Shown here: piece after piece, positions 27,635-36,130 of the stretch
Numbering within the stretch: the stretch's first letter is position 1
How the letters are laid out: every line of letters starts with the position of its first letter
Assembly: GCF_016591975.1 (NCBI RefSeq)
Contig: NZ_AP024169.1
Coordinates: 3,573,001 to 3,637,000, forward strand
From: Anaeromicropila herbilytica
GTDB lineage: Bacteria > Bacillota > Clostridia > Lachnospirales > Lachnospiraceae
Reading direction: 5' to 3'
DNA length: 64,000 bases
The notes under the pieces: generated by a model
The model's database searches: none
Told to the model about the DNA's origin: nothing
Seen by the model: only the letters and a program-made list of their open reading frames with translations
Position numbers and translations under genes: made by a program

Positions 27635-29404
27635 TTATATCACATGATATCTTTCTAATACCTCTTCAATTACTGTACCTGATATCTTCTTTAATACCTT
27701 CTTCTTAACGATATTTAGAACAAATGGTAGCTTCGTATCGATTGGTTTCTTACCATCCATCATCTTTACGGTTGAATCAAGTAAAACTCGAATATCATAG
27801 CAGGATCCAAATACTTCTGGAACTCCTCGGTCAACATCTAATAACGTGTATACCGCTTCCATTGCTGTTCTTACGGAATATTCTGTTGTAAATACCGTAT
27901 CACGATCTGTATGTGCAAACTGTCCAAGGAAGGCAAAGTTCTCACAGCCATCAGGTACAACCTTAGGACGATCAGATTTTTCTCTTGGCATAAAGAATGC
28001 AGTTATGTATGGCATCATACATGGAATAGAAATAGCACCACTAGTCGCTAATTCATGAATCTCAGATTCTGGAACACCCATATGATATAGCCATTCTTCT
28101 GTAATCTCAACACCTGTACATTCTTTCATTGGTTTCTTAATATAATCACCTGGAACTTCTGTAAATAAACCATATACCCATACAACAAGTTGATCACCTG
28201 GCTGTGCTTTAAAGTGAGGTTGTCTATTAAGTGTATAGCTCATTAACCAACTGGAGTCTTTTACTGTAATAATACCTCCAGTTACTACTTTACCGCTAAA
28301 TGGATCACGTTTGCAGATTTTCTCAATATATTTTGGAATTCTGCTATCAAGTGTAGTAATTGTAGCGGATTCCCAATTGGTCTCGTCTGTATTGGTACAG
28401 AATTTATCAGGATTACCAAAAGCTTTATCTTGTTTTGCAATGTTTCTCCATAATTGCCAACATCCCGAAATAGAACCATTAAACTCTGGAGCATGGTTTT
28501 GATCACCTAATGTAGAATTCTCTGTACAGCTACCGTTTGTAACAAATACTAAATCATTTTTCGTGAGATCGATATGCTCTTCTTTACCGTTACATTTGTA
28601 TACAATTCTCTTTGCTAATTTTTTACCACCTTTGATATCAAAAAGTACATTAGTAACCTGGGTATCATATTGGAACCTAACTCCATGTGCTTCAAGATAT
28701 TTTACCATTGGTAGAATTAAAGATTCGTATTGATTATATTTGGTGAATTTTAAAGCAGATAAATCTGGTAAGCCACCAATATGATGAATGAATCGTTGAA
28801 GGTATAGCTTCATCTCTAAAGCACTATGCCACTCTCTGAAAGCGAACATCGTTCTCCAGTATAACCAGAAATTTGAATTAATTAACTCATCACTAAATAC
28901 ATCTGAGATTTTCTTATCATATAGATCTTCATCTTTGGTCATAAATAATTTAACAAGTTCTTTGGAGGCTTTATCACTAAGCCCAAATTTGCCATCCGTA
29001 TGAGCATCTTCACCTTGATTGATGGTTGCTCTTATTAAGGAATAGTTTGGATCTTCTTTGTTAAGCCAATAATATTCATCTAGAATAGATACACCTTCTG
29101 TTTCTATGGATGGAATGGAGCGGAATAGATCCCATAAACATTCGAAATGATTCTCCATTTCACGTCCACCACGAATAATAAATCCTTTTTGACTATCTTT
29201 GATACCATCACAAGCTCCTCCTGGAAGACTAAGTTCTTCTAGGATATGTATATTCTCACCTTTCATCTGTCCATCACGTACCAGAAAACATGCTGCTGCT
29301 AAGGATGCTAAGCCTGCACCAACTAGATAAGCTGATTTTTTATCTACATCAACTGGTTTTAAAGGACGAGCGAATGCTTCATAATTTCCATTACTATAAT
29401 ACAT
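27635..29404 (-). CDS. ohyA: Oleate hydratase (MCRA family, FAD-dependent)
   Basis: 589 residues, the usual length of the myosin-cross-reactive antigen family. The FAD-binding stretch is AYLVGAGLASLAAACFLVRD, and GGACDG and the active-site segment RGGREMENHFECLWD carry the conserved catalytic Glu. DPFSGKVVTGGIITVKDSSW and QFAHTDRDTVFTTEYSVRTAMEAVY are family blocks. Known reaction: adds water across cis-9 (or cis-12) double bonds of free unsaturated fatty acids. FAD has a structural role. This often detoxifies host or plant fatty acids. No obvious signal peptide. Confidence 0.93.
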   Translation of the reverse strand: MYYSNGNYEAFARPLKPVDVDKKSAYLVGAGLASLAAACFLVRDGQMKGENIHILEELSLPGGACDGIKDSQKGFIIRGGREMENHFECLWDLFRSIPSIETEGVSILDEYYWLNKEDPNYSLIRATINQGEDAHTDGKFGLSDKASKELVKLFMTKDEDLYDKKISDVFSDELINSNFWLYWRTMFAFREWHSALEMKLYLQRFIHHIGGLPDLSALKFTKYNQYESLILPMVKYLEAHGVRFQYDTQVTNVLFDIKGGKKLAKRIVYKCNGKEEHIDLTKNDLVFVTNGSCTENSTLGDQNHAPEFNGSISGCWQLWRNIAKQDKAFGNPDKFCTNTDETNWESATITTLDSRIPKYIEKICKRDPFSGKVVTGGIITVKDSSWLMSYTLNRQPHFKAQPGDQLVVWVYGLFTEVPGDYIKKPMKECTGVEITEEWLYHMGVPESEIHELATSGAISIPCMMPYITAFFMPREKSDRPKVVPDGCENFAFLGQFAHTDRDTVFTTEYSVRTAMEAVYTLLDVDRGVPEVFGSCYDIRVLLDSTVKMMDGKKPIDTKLPFVLNIVKKKVLKKISGTVIEEVLERYHVI

Positions 29405-29498
29405 ATAAATACCTCCTTATTTTTACTTTATATGAAAATTATAGTAACTTTATCCAAATATCACAATATACAAACTAGGCATTTTGTCATAATTTAGT

Positions 29499-29575
29499 GA
29501 AGTGATTTCACTTGCTTGCAAAGATGAAATCACAAACGTTGAGAGTGAAAGCGTTTTTCTTTCACACTTTGCTCA
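29499..29575. repeat. Pair of adjacent hairpins upstream of oleate hydratase
   Basis: GTGATTTCA pairs with TGAAATCAC around a 14-base loop, followed by AGTGAAAG paired with CTTTCACACT around cgttttt. The AGTGAAAGCGTTT wording resembles the dispersed repeat at 13092 and 41431, but the rest differs. The region 29405-29640 holds nothing else recognisable. Confidence 0.4.
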
Positions 29576-29639
29576 TTTTTTATAAATATTGGTTATATAA
29601 AACTATTTATAAGTCTAGTTTTTAACAAGTAATTAACCA

Positions 29640-29678
29640 CAAAAGTGGCTACGTACTAATAATTAGTTCGCAGCCACT
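29640..29678 (-). terminator. Terminator of the 51-residue zinc-ribbon gene
   Basis: AGTGGCT (29644-29650) pairs with AGCCACT (29672-29678), with inner ACTAAT/ATTAGT pairing; TTTT follows on the minus strand. It lies just downstream of the small gene and supports its reality. Confidence 0.65.
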
Positions 29679-29697
29679 GAAACTATCAATATGTATT

Positions 29698-29853
29698 TTA
29701 TTTATTACCACAATGTTTACAAACAGTTAGTTTTTCTTTGTTCTCCGTAACTTTAGTCCATAATAATTTTACTCTCGTTCTTTTACAACAAGGACAGGTC
29801 CCACGCCAATTTTCCTTAGATTTAATACTAGCACCTCTATTTGGTTTCGCCAT
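29698..29853 (-). CDS. 51-residue zinc-ribbon protein (short gene)
   Basis: An ATG at 29851-29853 is preceded at the right distance by AAAGGAGGAG, the strongest type of ribosome-binding site in this window. The frame runs to TAA at 29698-29700. The product starts MAKPNRGASIKSKENWRGTC, is basic, and has two Cys pairs, CPCC and CKHC, about 24 residues apart: a likely small zinc ribbon. A terminator follows. Function unknown; an RNA- or ribosome-binding role is a guess from charge and zinc fold. Confidence 0.75.
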   Translation of the reverse strand: MAKPNRGASIKSKENWRGTCPCCKRTRVKLLWTKVTENKEKLTVCKHCGNK

Positions 29854-30116
29854 TACATCTCCTCCTTTACTATTCCTGATAAAACTAAATATGTTCGTGA
29901 ATTACTCTAAGATATGCAAGTTATCTTGTTTTTACTAACATTGTAAATATCTCATAATTATTGCAAGTAATTTTTACCATATTCTAGATATATTTTACCA
30001 TATTTGTAAGATTTGTAAAGAAAAGGTTGTAAAATTTTGAAAAAAGTTCTTCATTCCATATTAAAATCAATTATATGATTATTTTTATTTAACTTTTCTT
30101 AAATTTAGTAAAGTTA

Positions 30117-30833
30117 TTACTTCATGTTAATACTAAATATATTTCCACCGTAGTAATTACCAATTAACTCATACTCATCAAAGCATATATAAGCTTTCTC
30201 ACCTTTGAGATAATATTTAAAATCTGAAACCTTATATTTCTTAACTACATTCAATGCATTATTTATATCTTCCTTGCTAGTACCCTTAAGACCATTTAAA
30301 TATTTCTTAGCTGAATTCATAACCTTATTCTTAATCTCTGTAGAAGATCCTTTTACGACATTGGTAAGGGCAAGCTTTTTCCCTGTTTTCACATTATAAG
30401 TTAGCCCATAACTGCTTTTATTGCTAACTCCACCTGCATACCAACTCATTGTCATTTTAAAGCTTATTGTGGCCTTACCATTGTAAGTTACCTCACATTT
30501 GGTGGTACAATAATATTTTGAACCTTGAAGATCACCTGCATTACTAGCTATTTTGGCATATTCAAATAGATTATCTTTATATTGCTTAAAGGTTTTTGTA
30601 CAATCATTCTTAATCGATTGATTTATTTTGGTGATTGCTTGATTGTTCCCTTTTAACGCTGGTTGTTCATAAGATATTACTGCAATTATATCTCCTTTAT
30701 CATTTTTTAGTGTTTCTTTCACTGTTTTAATGGAATATGATGCAGCTTTATTATCTGCTGATACCATGGTTGTTGGTATTGTAATTATTAGCATTAAGGC
30801 TATGAGCATTACTGTTTTATTAATATATTTCAT
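30117..30833 (-). CDS. Secreted DUF4163/DUF3298 protein (RsiV-ectodomain-like)
   Basis: 238 residues with an N-terminal signal peptide (MLIALMLIITIPTTMVSADN). DUF4163-type start: SYSIKTVKETLKNDKGDIIAVISYEQPAL. DUF3298 core: TMSWYAGGVSNKSSYGLTYNVKTGKKLALTNVV, ending FCFDEYELIGNYYGGN-like. This pair of domains occurs in the extracellular part of the anti-sigma factor RsiV, where it binds lysozyme. No membrane anchor or sigma gene is nearby, so lysozyme binding is only a possibility. Upstream sequence 29854-30116 is AT-rich and empty. Confidence 0.75.
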   Translation of the reverse strand: MKYINKTVMLIALMLIITIPTTMVSADNKAASYSIKTVKETLKNDKGDIIAVISYEQPALKGNNQAITKINQSIKNDCTKTFKQYKDNLFEYAKIASNAGDLQGSKYYCTTKCEVTYNGKATISFKMTMSWYAGGVSNKSSYGLTYNVKTGKKLALTNVVKGSSTEIKNKVMNSAKKYLNGLKGTSKEDINNALNVVKKYKVSDFKYYLKGEKAYICFDEYELIGNYYGGNIFSINMK

Positions 30834-30962
30834 TTTAATTCCTCCTTTTCCTCCATTATATCTTCCAGATAGTACTAAATCAATGATATGATGTACTCAT
30901 ACTATATTAATATTGAAAATTTGGTTAGGGTGTCAAATTTCTTTATATGATTTTATATGAGA

Positions 30963-30993
30963 AAAAGGAGGTTATCCTAAAAGGATCCTCCTT
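30963..30993 (-). terminator. Terminator of the three-gene redox operon
   Basis: Minus-strand AAGGAGGATCCT pairs with AGGATAACCTCCTT around a TTT loop, followed by a T-run. It lies 36 bases beyond the stop of the FAD reductase gene. Confidence 0.85.
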
Positions 30994-31028
30994 ATTTCTG
31001 TCTCATCTAATCACTTTATTTTCTATTT

Positions 31029-32486
31029 TTATTCTTCTGAAAAATTCTCTTTGATATATTGAACGGCATTCGTACCAGCCATTCTACCAGAATTAACTGC
31101 AAAACCTAATGTATTTCCAGGAAGTACGAATACATAGTCTGGATTACAGATAGAATTGGCATCTGTTCCTGCTGCAAATAGACCTGGGATTACTTTATCA
31201 TCGTTGTCTACAACTTCTGTGTTATAATTGATTTTAATTCCACCTAAACTTCCGTATGCACTAGGAGCAAATTTTAAAGCATAATATTTTGGTCCAACTA
31301 ATGGTTTTAAATACTTTGGATTCTTATTAAATAATTTGTCAGTAGATTTACATGATTCATTGTATTGATTAAAGGTCTTAATAAGTCCCTCTTTATCAAT
31401 TCCAGTTTGTTCTGCTAACTCTTCGATTGAATCTGCTATAAATAATACATCGTTACCGTTCTTAATCATATCATTCATTTCTTGTTTGAAATCATCCATA
31501 CTAATATTAGAAGTAACAACATTCACTAAGTCTAGACCATTCTTTTCATATTCTTTCATGATACTTTCATCAAGGATTGAGAATACGGTTCTATTCTTCT
31601 GTCTAGTAATCGAATTTACTGAGAATACAGGATTCTCTACTACTGCTTCATCAAAGAATCTTTCTCCATCAAGATTTACGAAAAGATTAGGTTGTCTAAA
31701 TGGAAGTTCAATTGGCGCATATCCACCTGTATTTGGTGCGAAAAATACTAATTCCATATCCATTCGATCTCTGGCTGCACCAGCTTCCCATGCCATACTG
31801 ATTCCATCCCCAGTAAGTCCTGGAATTCGATAGGAGAATAGATCTTTACCCCATTCATATTCAGTATATTTCTTGATAAATTCAGGACTATCACCGAATC
31901 CACCTGTTGCAATGATAACTGCAGAACCATATGCTTCGATGTCGCCATCTTTATCTTTTGCAACTACTCCAATGACTTCACCCTCATCTTTAATAAGTCT
32001 TTGAATTGGGCTCTCTAGGCATATCTTAACACCTAATTCTTCTGCTCTGTCTGTCATTGTCTTAATCATTGTTGCAGCTGCTCTAAGTCCTGGAGCTCCT
32101 GTCTTTGGCTGAACAATGTGCCAAGTTGCTTCTGAACCTAGGAAATACTTTGAAGGTAGAGCAAATTTTACTCCCATATCTTCCAACCATTCAATCGTGC
32201 TAGCTGATTGATCAATATAGGTTTTGACTAATCTAGCATCTGAACGCCAGTGTGTGTAATCCATGAATTTTTGAAATGCCGCTTCTCTTGTACAGTCTAT
32301 CAGTCTTTCTTTTTGAAGTTTTGTCTCTACTCCAAGTAGACCCATTGCCATATTAGCGCAACCACCTGTTGTATTAGCTTTTTCAAATACAATAACTTCC
32401 GCACCTTGTTCTGCTGCTGAAATTGCTGCAGCAAGTCCTGATGCTCCTCCACCTACGATAATAACATCTGCTTCCATTTCTCTCAT
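31029..32486 (-). CDS. FAD-dependent reductase/dehydrogenase (FAD_binding_2, KstD-like C-terminus)
   Basis: 485 residues. FAD motif is IIVGGGASGLAAAISAAEQGAEVIVFEK; the cap domain follows. The fumarate-reductase catalytic pattern (GVHHTMGG and GNRLGGNA) is replaced by SAYGSLGGIKI and VLPGNTLGFAVNSGRMAG. That resembles 3-ketosteroid dehydrogenase/enone-type relatives rather than fumarate or urocanate reductases. There is no FMN or haem domain and no signal peptide, so it is cytoplasmic. It ends an operon with two Fe-S/flavin electron carriers, which probably supply its electrons. Substrate unknown; an unsaturated lipid or other enone is an inference from the nearby oleate hydratase. Confidence 0.78.
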   Translation of the reverse strand: MREMEADVIIVGGGASGLAAAISAAEQGAEVIVFEKANTTGGCANMAMGLLGVETKLQKERLIDCTREAAFQKFMDYTHWRSDARLVKTYIDQSASTIEWLEDMGVKFALPSKYFLGSEATWHIVQPKTGAPGLRAAATMIKTMTDRAEELGVKICLESPIQRLIKDEGEVIGVVAKDKDGDIEAYGSAVIIATGGFGDSPEFIKKYTEYEWGKDLFSYRIPGLTGDGISMAWEAGAARDRMDMELVFFAPNTGGYAPIELPFRQPNLFVNLDGERFFDEAVVENPVFSVNSITRQKNRTVFSILDESIMKEYEKNGLDLVNVVTSNISMDDFKQEMNDMIKNGNDVLFIADSIEELAEQTGIDKEGLIKTFNQYNESCKSTDKLFNKNPKYLKPLVGPKYYALKFAPSAYGSLGGIKINYNTEVVDNDDKVIPGLFAAGTDANSICNPDYVFVLPGNTLGFAVNSGRMAGTNAVQYIKENFSEE

Positions 32487-32518
32487 GATAATTCCTCCAT
32501 TATGTATGTTAATTTTTA

Positions 32519-33793
32519 TTACTCGCTTTTTCTTCTTCGTCTTCCAAGACCAAGACCTTTTTTCTCATCTAGACCACCTGCTGCAAAACTTCCTACTTCA
32601 ACTGGTTCTGTTGGCAATTGTGGCTTAATTGATCCATATCTCTTTACTGCTTTCTTACTACAGATTGCTTCACATCTTCCGCATTTTTCACATGCTTTTA
32701 CATCAATGACATGAATTAGTTTTTCTCCACCTTTGATTGCTTTTTCTGGACAGTCCATACATGCCCCACATCCATCACAAGCATTAGGATCTATATATAA
32801 ATTTGCATATGCAAGACAGCTTAGTGTTGCACATACTTTTCTATCAATATGTTTATCAAATTCATCTCTGAATTTATGTAAAGAGGTATATAGTGGATTA
32901 GAAGCACTCTTACCAAAATCACATAAAGTACCTGTCTTCATTGTCTCACTTAACTCAATGGATAGCTCAATATCGCCGTCTCTTCCTTTTCCCTCTGTTG
33001 CATCTTTCATAATCTTATAAAGTTGATAGATACCTTCTCTACAGTATACGCATTTACCGCAGGTTTCTTTGCTATTATAAAGCATCTTATCAACTGCCCA
33101 TTGTACAATACAAGTATCCGAAGGGAATACCTCAATCTTAGCAGTTTCTATCATTGTGCCATATCCCATTAAGTTCTCATATTCGAATGTGGTATCAAGT
33201 TCTTCTTCGGTAAATACAGCACCAGTATTGCCACCAACTTGAACAAATTTTATTTCTTTATCAGATTTGATACCCTTACCATACTCATCAATGATCTGTC
33301 TTAATGTAATTCCATATGGTATCTCGTAGATTCCTGGATTCTTTACATCTCCGCTTATGGTAATTACTTTATGTGGGATATCATCTTTGTTTAAAGAACG
33401 ACTAAGAGCAAGCATTGTCTCAGCATGATGAACAAGAGTCAGTTCCTGAAACACTTCTTTTTCAAAGTGTTTCTTATTCGTTACAACAATGATCTCATAT
33501 CCTAGCTCCCCTAATTGCTGTTTTATTTGTTCTTTTAATTGTCCTACATATTCTTTATAGCAATCGCTAATATAGATCTTAATTGTATTTATATGTAACT
33601 CTTTCTTACAGATAATAATTCCATTACATATCTCTTTTTGATAACGCTCCAAGAGATATCTGACATTCTCACTTTGCTTTTCATCCTCAATGAATAGACA
33701 TGCTAGTTCGTTCCATTCCTTGTTATTCCAACGATTCCTTATACTATGACCTTTCAATCCATGCCCACATAAAGTACTATTTTCTAATAACAT
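32519..33793 (-). CDS. NuoF-like iron-sulfur electron carrier lacking the NADH/FMN motifs
   Basis: 424 residues. Middle: an SLBB-type segment (VITISGDVKNPGIYEIPYGITLRQII). Then the NuoF 4Fe-4S motif CGKCVYCREG with the fourth Cys in TLCDFG. The C-terminus has two ferredoxin clusters, CDGCGACMDCPEKA and CEKCGRCEAICSKKA, and a basic tail. The N-terminal region that holds GRGGAGFPTGLKW and GAGAYICGEETAL in true NuoF/HydB lacks both motifs, so NADH and FMN binding is doubtful. It likely relays electrons between the upstream GltD-type flavoprotein and the downstream FAD reductase. Start follows AAGGTGGTGAAGG. Confidence 0.8.
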   Translation of the reverse strand: MLLENSTLCGHGLKGHSIRNRWNNKEWNELACLFIEDEKQSENVRYLLERYQKEICNGIIICKKELHINTIKIYISDCYKEYVGQLKEQIKQQLGELGYEIIVVTNKKHFEKEVFQELTLVHHAETMLALSRSLNKDDIPHKVITISGDVKNPGIYEIPYGITLRQIIDEYGKGIKSDKEIKFVQVGGNTGAVFTEEELDTTFEYENLMGYGTMIETAKIEVFPSDTCIVQWAVDKMLYNSKETCGKCVYCREGIYQLYKIMKDATEGKGRDGDIELSIELSETMKTGTLCDFGKSASNPLYTSLHKFRDEFDKHIDRKVCATLSCLAYANLYIDPNACDGCGACMDCPEKAIKGGEKLIHVIDVKACEKCGRCEAICSKKAVKRYGSIKPQLPTEPVEVGSFAAGGLDEKKGLGLGRRRRKSE

Positions 33794-33808
33794 TCCTTCA
33801 CCACCTTC

Positions 33809-35917
33809 TTATTTCACTTTATATTCCGTCCAGAACTTCATCTTCGTTAACTTCGGACGTAGATCACATTGAAGGCATCTTGAAGCCTCACATTTTGCTG
33901 ATTCTTGGTCTAATCCCACGGTCATTAGGTCAAAATTGTGGATTCTTTCTTCCACTGGGACACAAGAATAATGACTACATTCCTTATGTGAGAATCCCTC
34001 TTCTAATCCAATGTTCGGATCTAATGGTTGTTCTACAGATAATTCTTCTTCAATTGCTCCATCTCCACCAAGATAGATATCTATATTAGAAGCTGCTTTT
34101 CTTGCGCCAGCTATCCCTTGTATCACTGAGGCTGTTCCAGTCACTGCATCTCCAACGGCAAATACCCCTTCAATATTGGTATGATAAGAGTCATTAATGC
34201 TTACAAGGCCTCGTTGACTTAATTCTAGTTCTCCAAAAGAGTCAAGATCTGCTTTCTGACCTGTTGCAAATATAATCATTTCAGCTGGAATGGTATGCTC
34301 GGAATCTTCTTTTATGTTGAGTACTAATTTTTTATTCTCATCAAAATGGAAGTCTTCAACTTCCCTGCATACAATACCTGTGACCTTGCCATCGTTCTCA
34401 TCAACCTTCACAAAGGTTCTATTGTTATAGATCTGAATTCCTTCTTCTCTTGCTTCTTCAATCTCCTCAGGACTTGCAGTCATCTTACCTTCGCCTTCTA
34501 GGCATACAACGATAACCTCACTTCCTAATCTCTTCGCTGTTCTTGCACAGTCAAATGCAACATTTCCTCCACCTAAGACCGCTACTGTCTTTTTCATCTC
34601 AATATCAAGATGAGTTACATCTTTTCTTAAGAAATCAATATTCACATGAACATCTTTTAGGTTAGCACCAGGAATAGGAATTCTAACACCTTTATCCGTT
34701 CCTACCGCAACTAATACCGCATCATATCCTTGATCTTTTAATTTTGCTATCGAATCAACCTTATGATTAGTAAGAATATTAACTCCAACTTCACGAATCA
34801 GATCTATTTCTGACTCTACAATTTCTCTTGGAAGTCGATAATCTGGAATACCAGCTGATAGCATTCCTCCTGCCACTGGAAGTTTTTCATATACATCAAC
34901 TGCATGTCCTAATTTTGCAAGATAATATGCTGCTGTTAATCCTGCAGGGCCAGAACCAATGACAGCAACTTTTTTATTCGTACTTTCTTTCTTAAATGCT
35001 CTTTCCTTCCACTTGTAGGAATCAACCTCCGAAGCAAATCGTTTTAGATCACGAATGGATACAGCTCCATTGAGGCCACTTCTTTTACAAGCAGATTCAC
35101 AAAAACGCATACAAACAAGTCCTAAGGATTTTGGGAATGGTGCTTTTTCACGAATTACTGCGGCTGCCTCATCATAGTTGCCTTCTTTAATAAAGCGAAC
35201 ATATTTTGGCACATTTATCCCTGCTGGGCATTCATTTTTACATGGAACTAGAACATCATTACGATTGCCTTCCTTAAACACACCCGCTTTATCTTGAAGT
35301 GCTCCTGTTGGACAGACTTCAACGCAAGCACCACAGAAACGACAGTTTGCATTCTCCAATGTAAGGTTATCTTTCACTCCTACATAAGTTCTTTCTTCTT
35401 CATTCTTGGCAAATTCTAAGATTCCTACGCCTCTTATATCTCTACATGCACGAACACATCTTCCACAAGCTACACAACGATTTAAGTCACGTACAATTAA
35501 TGGATTTCCCGTATCAACCGTTACCGCATTTAAGGTTCTTCTTAGTCTTGATGTACTTACACCAAGGTATTGAATCAAGGATTGTAATTCACATTTTAGA
35601 TATTTCGGACAAGTGGTACAATCATCCACATGATTTGCAAGCATTAACTCCATAGATAATCTTCGCATTTCATCTAACTTTTCTGATTTTGTCTTTACTA
35701 TCATTCCTGGTTGTACTTTCGTAGTACAAGCAGTCTGAGCTTCCTCCTTACCCTGTATATCAACCACACATAATCTACATCCACCAACATCATGAAGATC
35801 TTTATGATGACAAAGGTGTGGAATATAGATATCCGCTTCTTCAGCTACTTGCATCACAGTCTTTGTTTCATCTGCGCAGAGTTCCATACCATCTATGGTT
35901 ATTTTTATATTACTCAT
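33809..35917 (-). CDS. NuoG/ferredoxin-GltD fusion: NAD(P)H-oxidising Fe-S flavoprotein
   Basis: 702 residues from ATG 35917 (GGAGGAATAC in front; an in-frame ATG at 35929 lacks it). Residues ~1-75: plant-type 2Fe-2S (CHHKDLHDVGGCRLC ... C). Residues ~95-130: NuoG-type His-Cys3 region (HVDDCTTCPKYLKC). Residues ~145-215: two 4Fe-4S motifs (CVACGRCVRACRDI; CRFCGACVEVCPTGA). From ~230: GltD Fe-S domain, FAD motif VIGSGPAGLTAAYYLA, NAD(P)H motif VLGGGNVAFDCARTA, and VFAVGDAVTG. First gene of the operon. Takes electrons from NAD(P)H; possible bifurcation is untested. Confidence 0.85.
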   Translation of the reverse strand: MSNIKITIDGMELCADETKTVMQVAEEADIYIPHLCHHKDLHDVGGCRLCVVDIQGKEEAQTACTTKVQPGMIVKTKSEKLDEMRRLSMELMLANHVDDCTTCPKYLKCELQSLIQYLGVSTSRLRRTLNAVTVDTGNPLIVRDLNRCVACGRCVRACRDIRGVGILEFAKNEEERTYVGVKDNLTLENANCRFCGACVEVCPTGALQDKAGVFKEGNRNDVLVPCKNECPAGINVPKYVRFIKEGNYDEAAAVIREKAPFPKSLGLVCMRFCESACKRSGLNGAVSIRDLKRFASEVDSYKWKERAFKKESTNKKVAVIGSGPAGLTAAYYLAKLGHAVDVYEKLPVAGGMLSAGIPDYRLPREIVESEIDLIREVGVNILTNHKVDSIAKLKDQGYDAVLVAVGTDKGVRIPIPGANLKDVHVNIDFLRKDVTHLDIEMKKTVAVLGGGNVAFDCARTAKRLGSEVIVVCLEGEGKMTASPEEIEEAREEGIQIYNNRTFVKVDENDGKVTGIVCREVEDFHFDENKKLVLNIKEDSEHTIPAEMIIFATGQKADLDSFGELELSQRGLVSINDSYHTNIEGVFAVGDAVTGTASVIQGIAGARKAASNIDIYLGGDGAIEEELSVEQPLDPNIGLEEGFSHKECSHYSCVPVEERIHNFDLMTVGLDQESAKCEASRCLQCDLRPKLTKMKFWTEYKVK

Positions 35918-36081
35918 GTATTCCTCCATTGTTCTTGACTATTTGATAAAAATTATCTTATACTGTTTATAATTGTCTAGTACCTTTACAGTTACAGGGC
36001 ATGCATCTTACGATGCAATACACATAAAATTGATGTATTGTATCAATTATCAATTTCGTGATTCTATTAATCACTATCTAT

Positions 36082-36112
36082 ACTATAAACTTTGCCATAA
36101 TGGTAAAGTCAA
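36082..36112 (-). promoter_or_regulatory. MerR-type promoter and operator of the redox operon
   Basis: Minus-strand TTGACT (36107-36112) and TATAGT (36082-36087) are separated by 19 bases, the over-long spacer typical of MerR-activated promoters. The spacer is centred on a dyad, CTTTgCCATaATGGtAAAG (36090-36108), with one mismatched pair. The regulator gene starts 19 bases away on the other strand, so it is the obvious activator. Confidence 0.85.
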
Positions 36113-36130
36113 TAAGGAAGTGTTAAAAAT

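Noticed and set aside
31486..31833. Plus-strand frame opposite the FAD reductase
   Set aside because: Antisense shadow of a gene with clear FAD motifs; no ribosome-binding site.
36030..36046. TTGAT and ATCAA half-sites before the redox operon as an FNR box
   Set aside because: The spacing is 7 bases instead of 4, and the MerR promoter explains regulation better.
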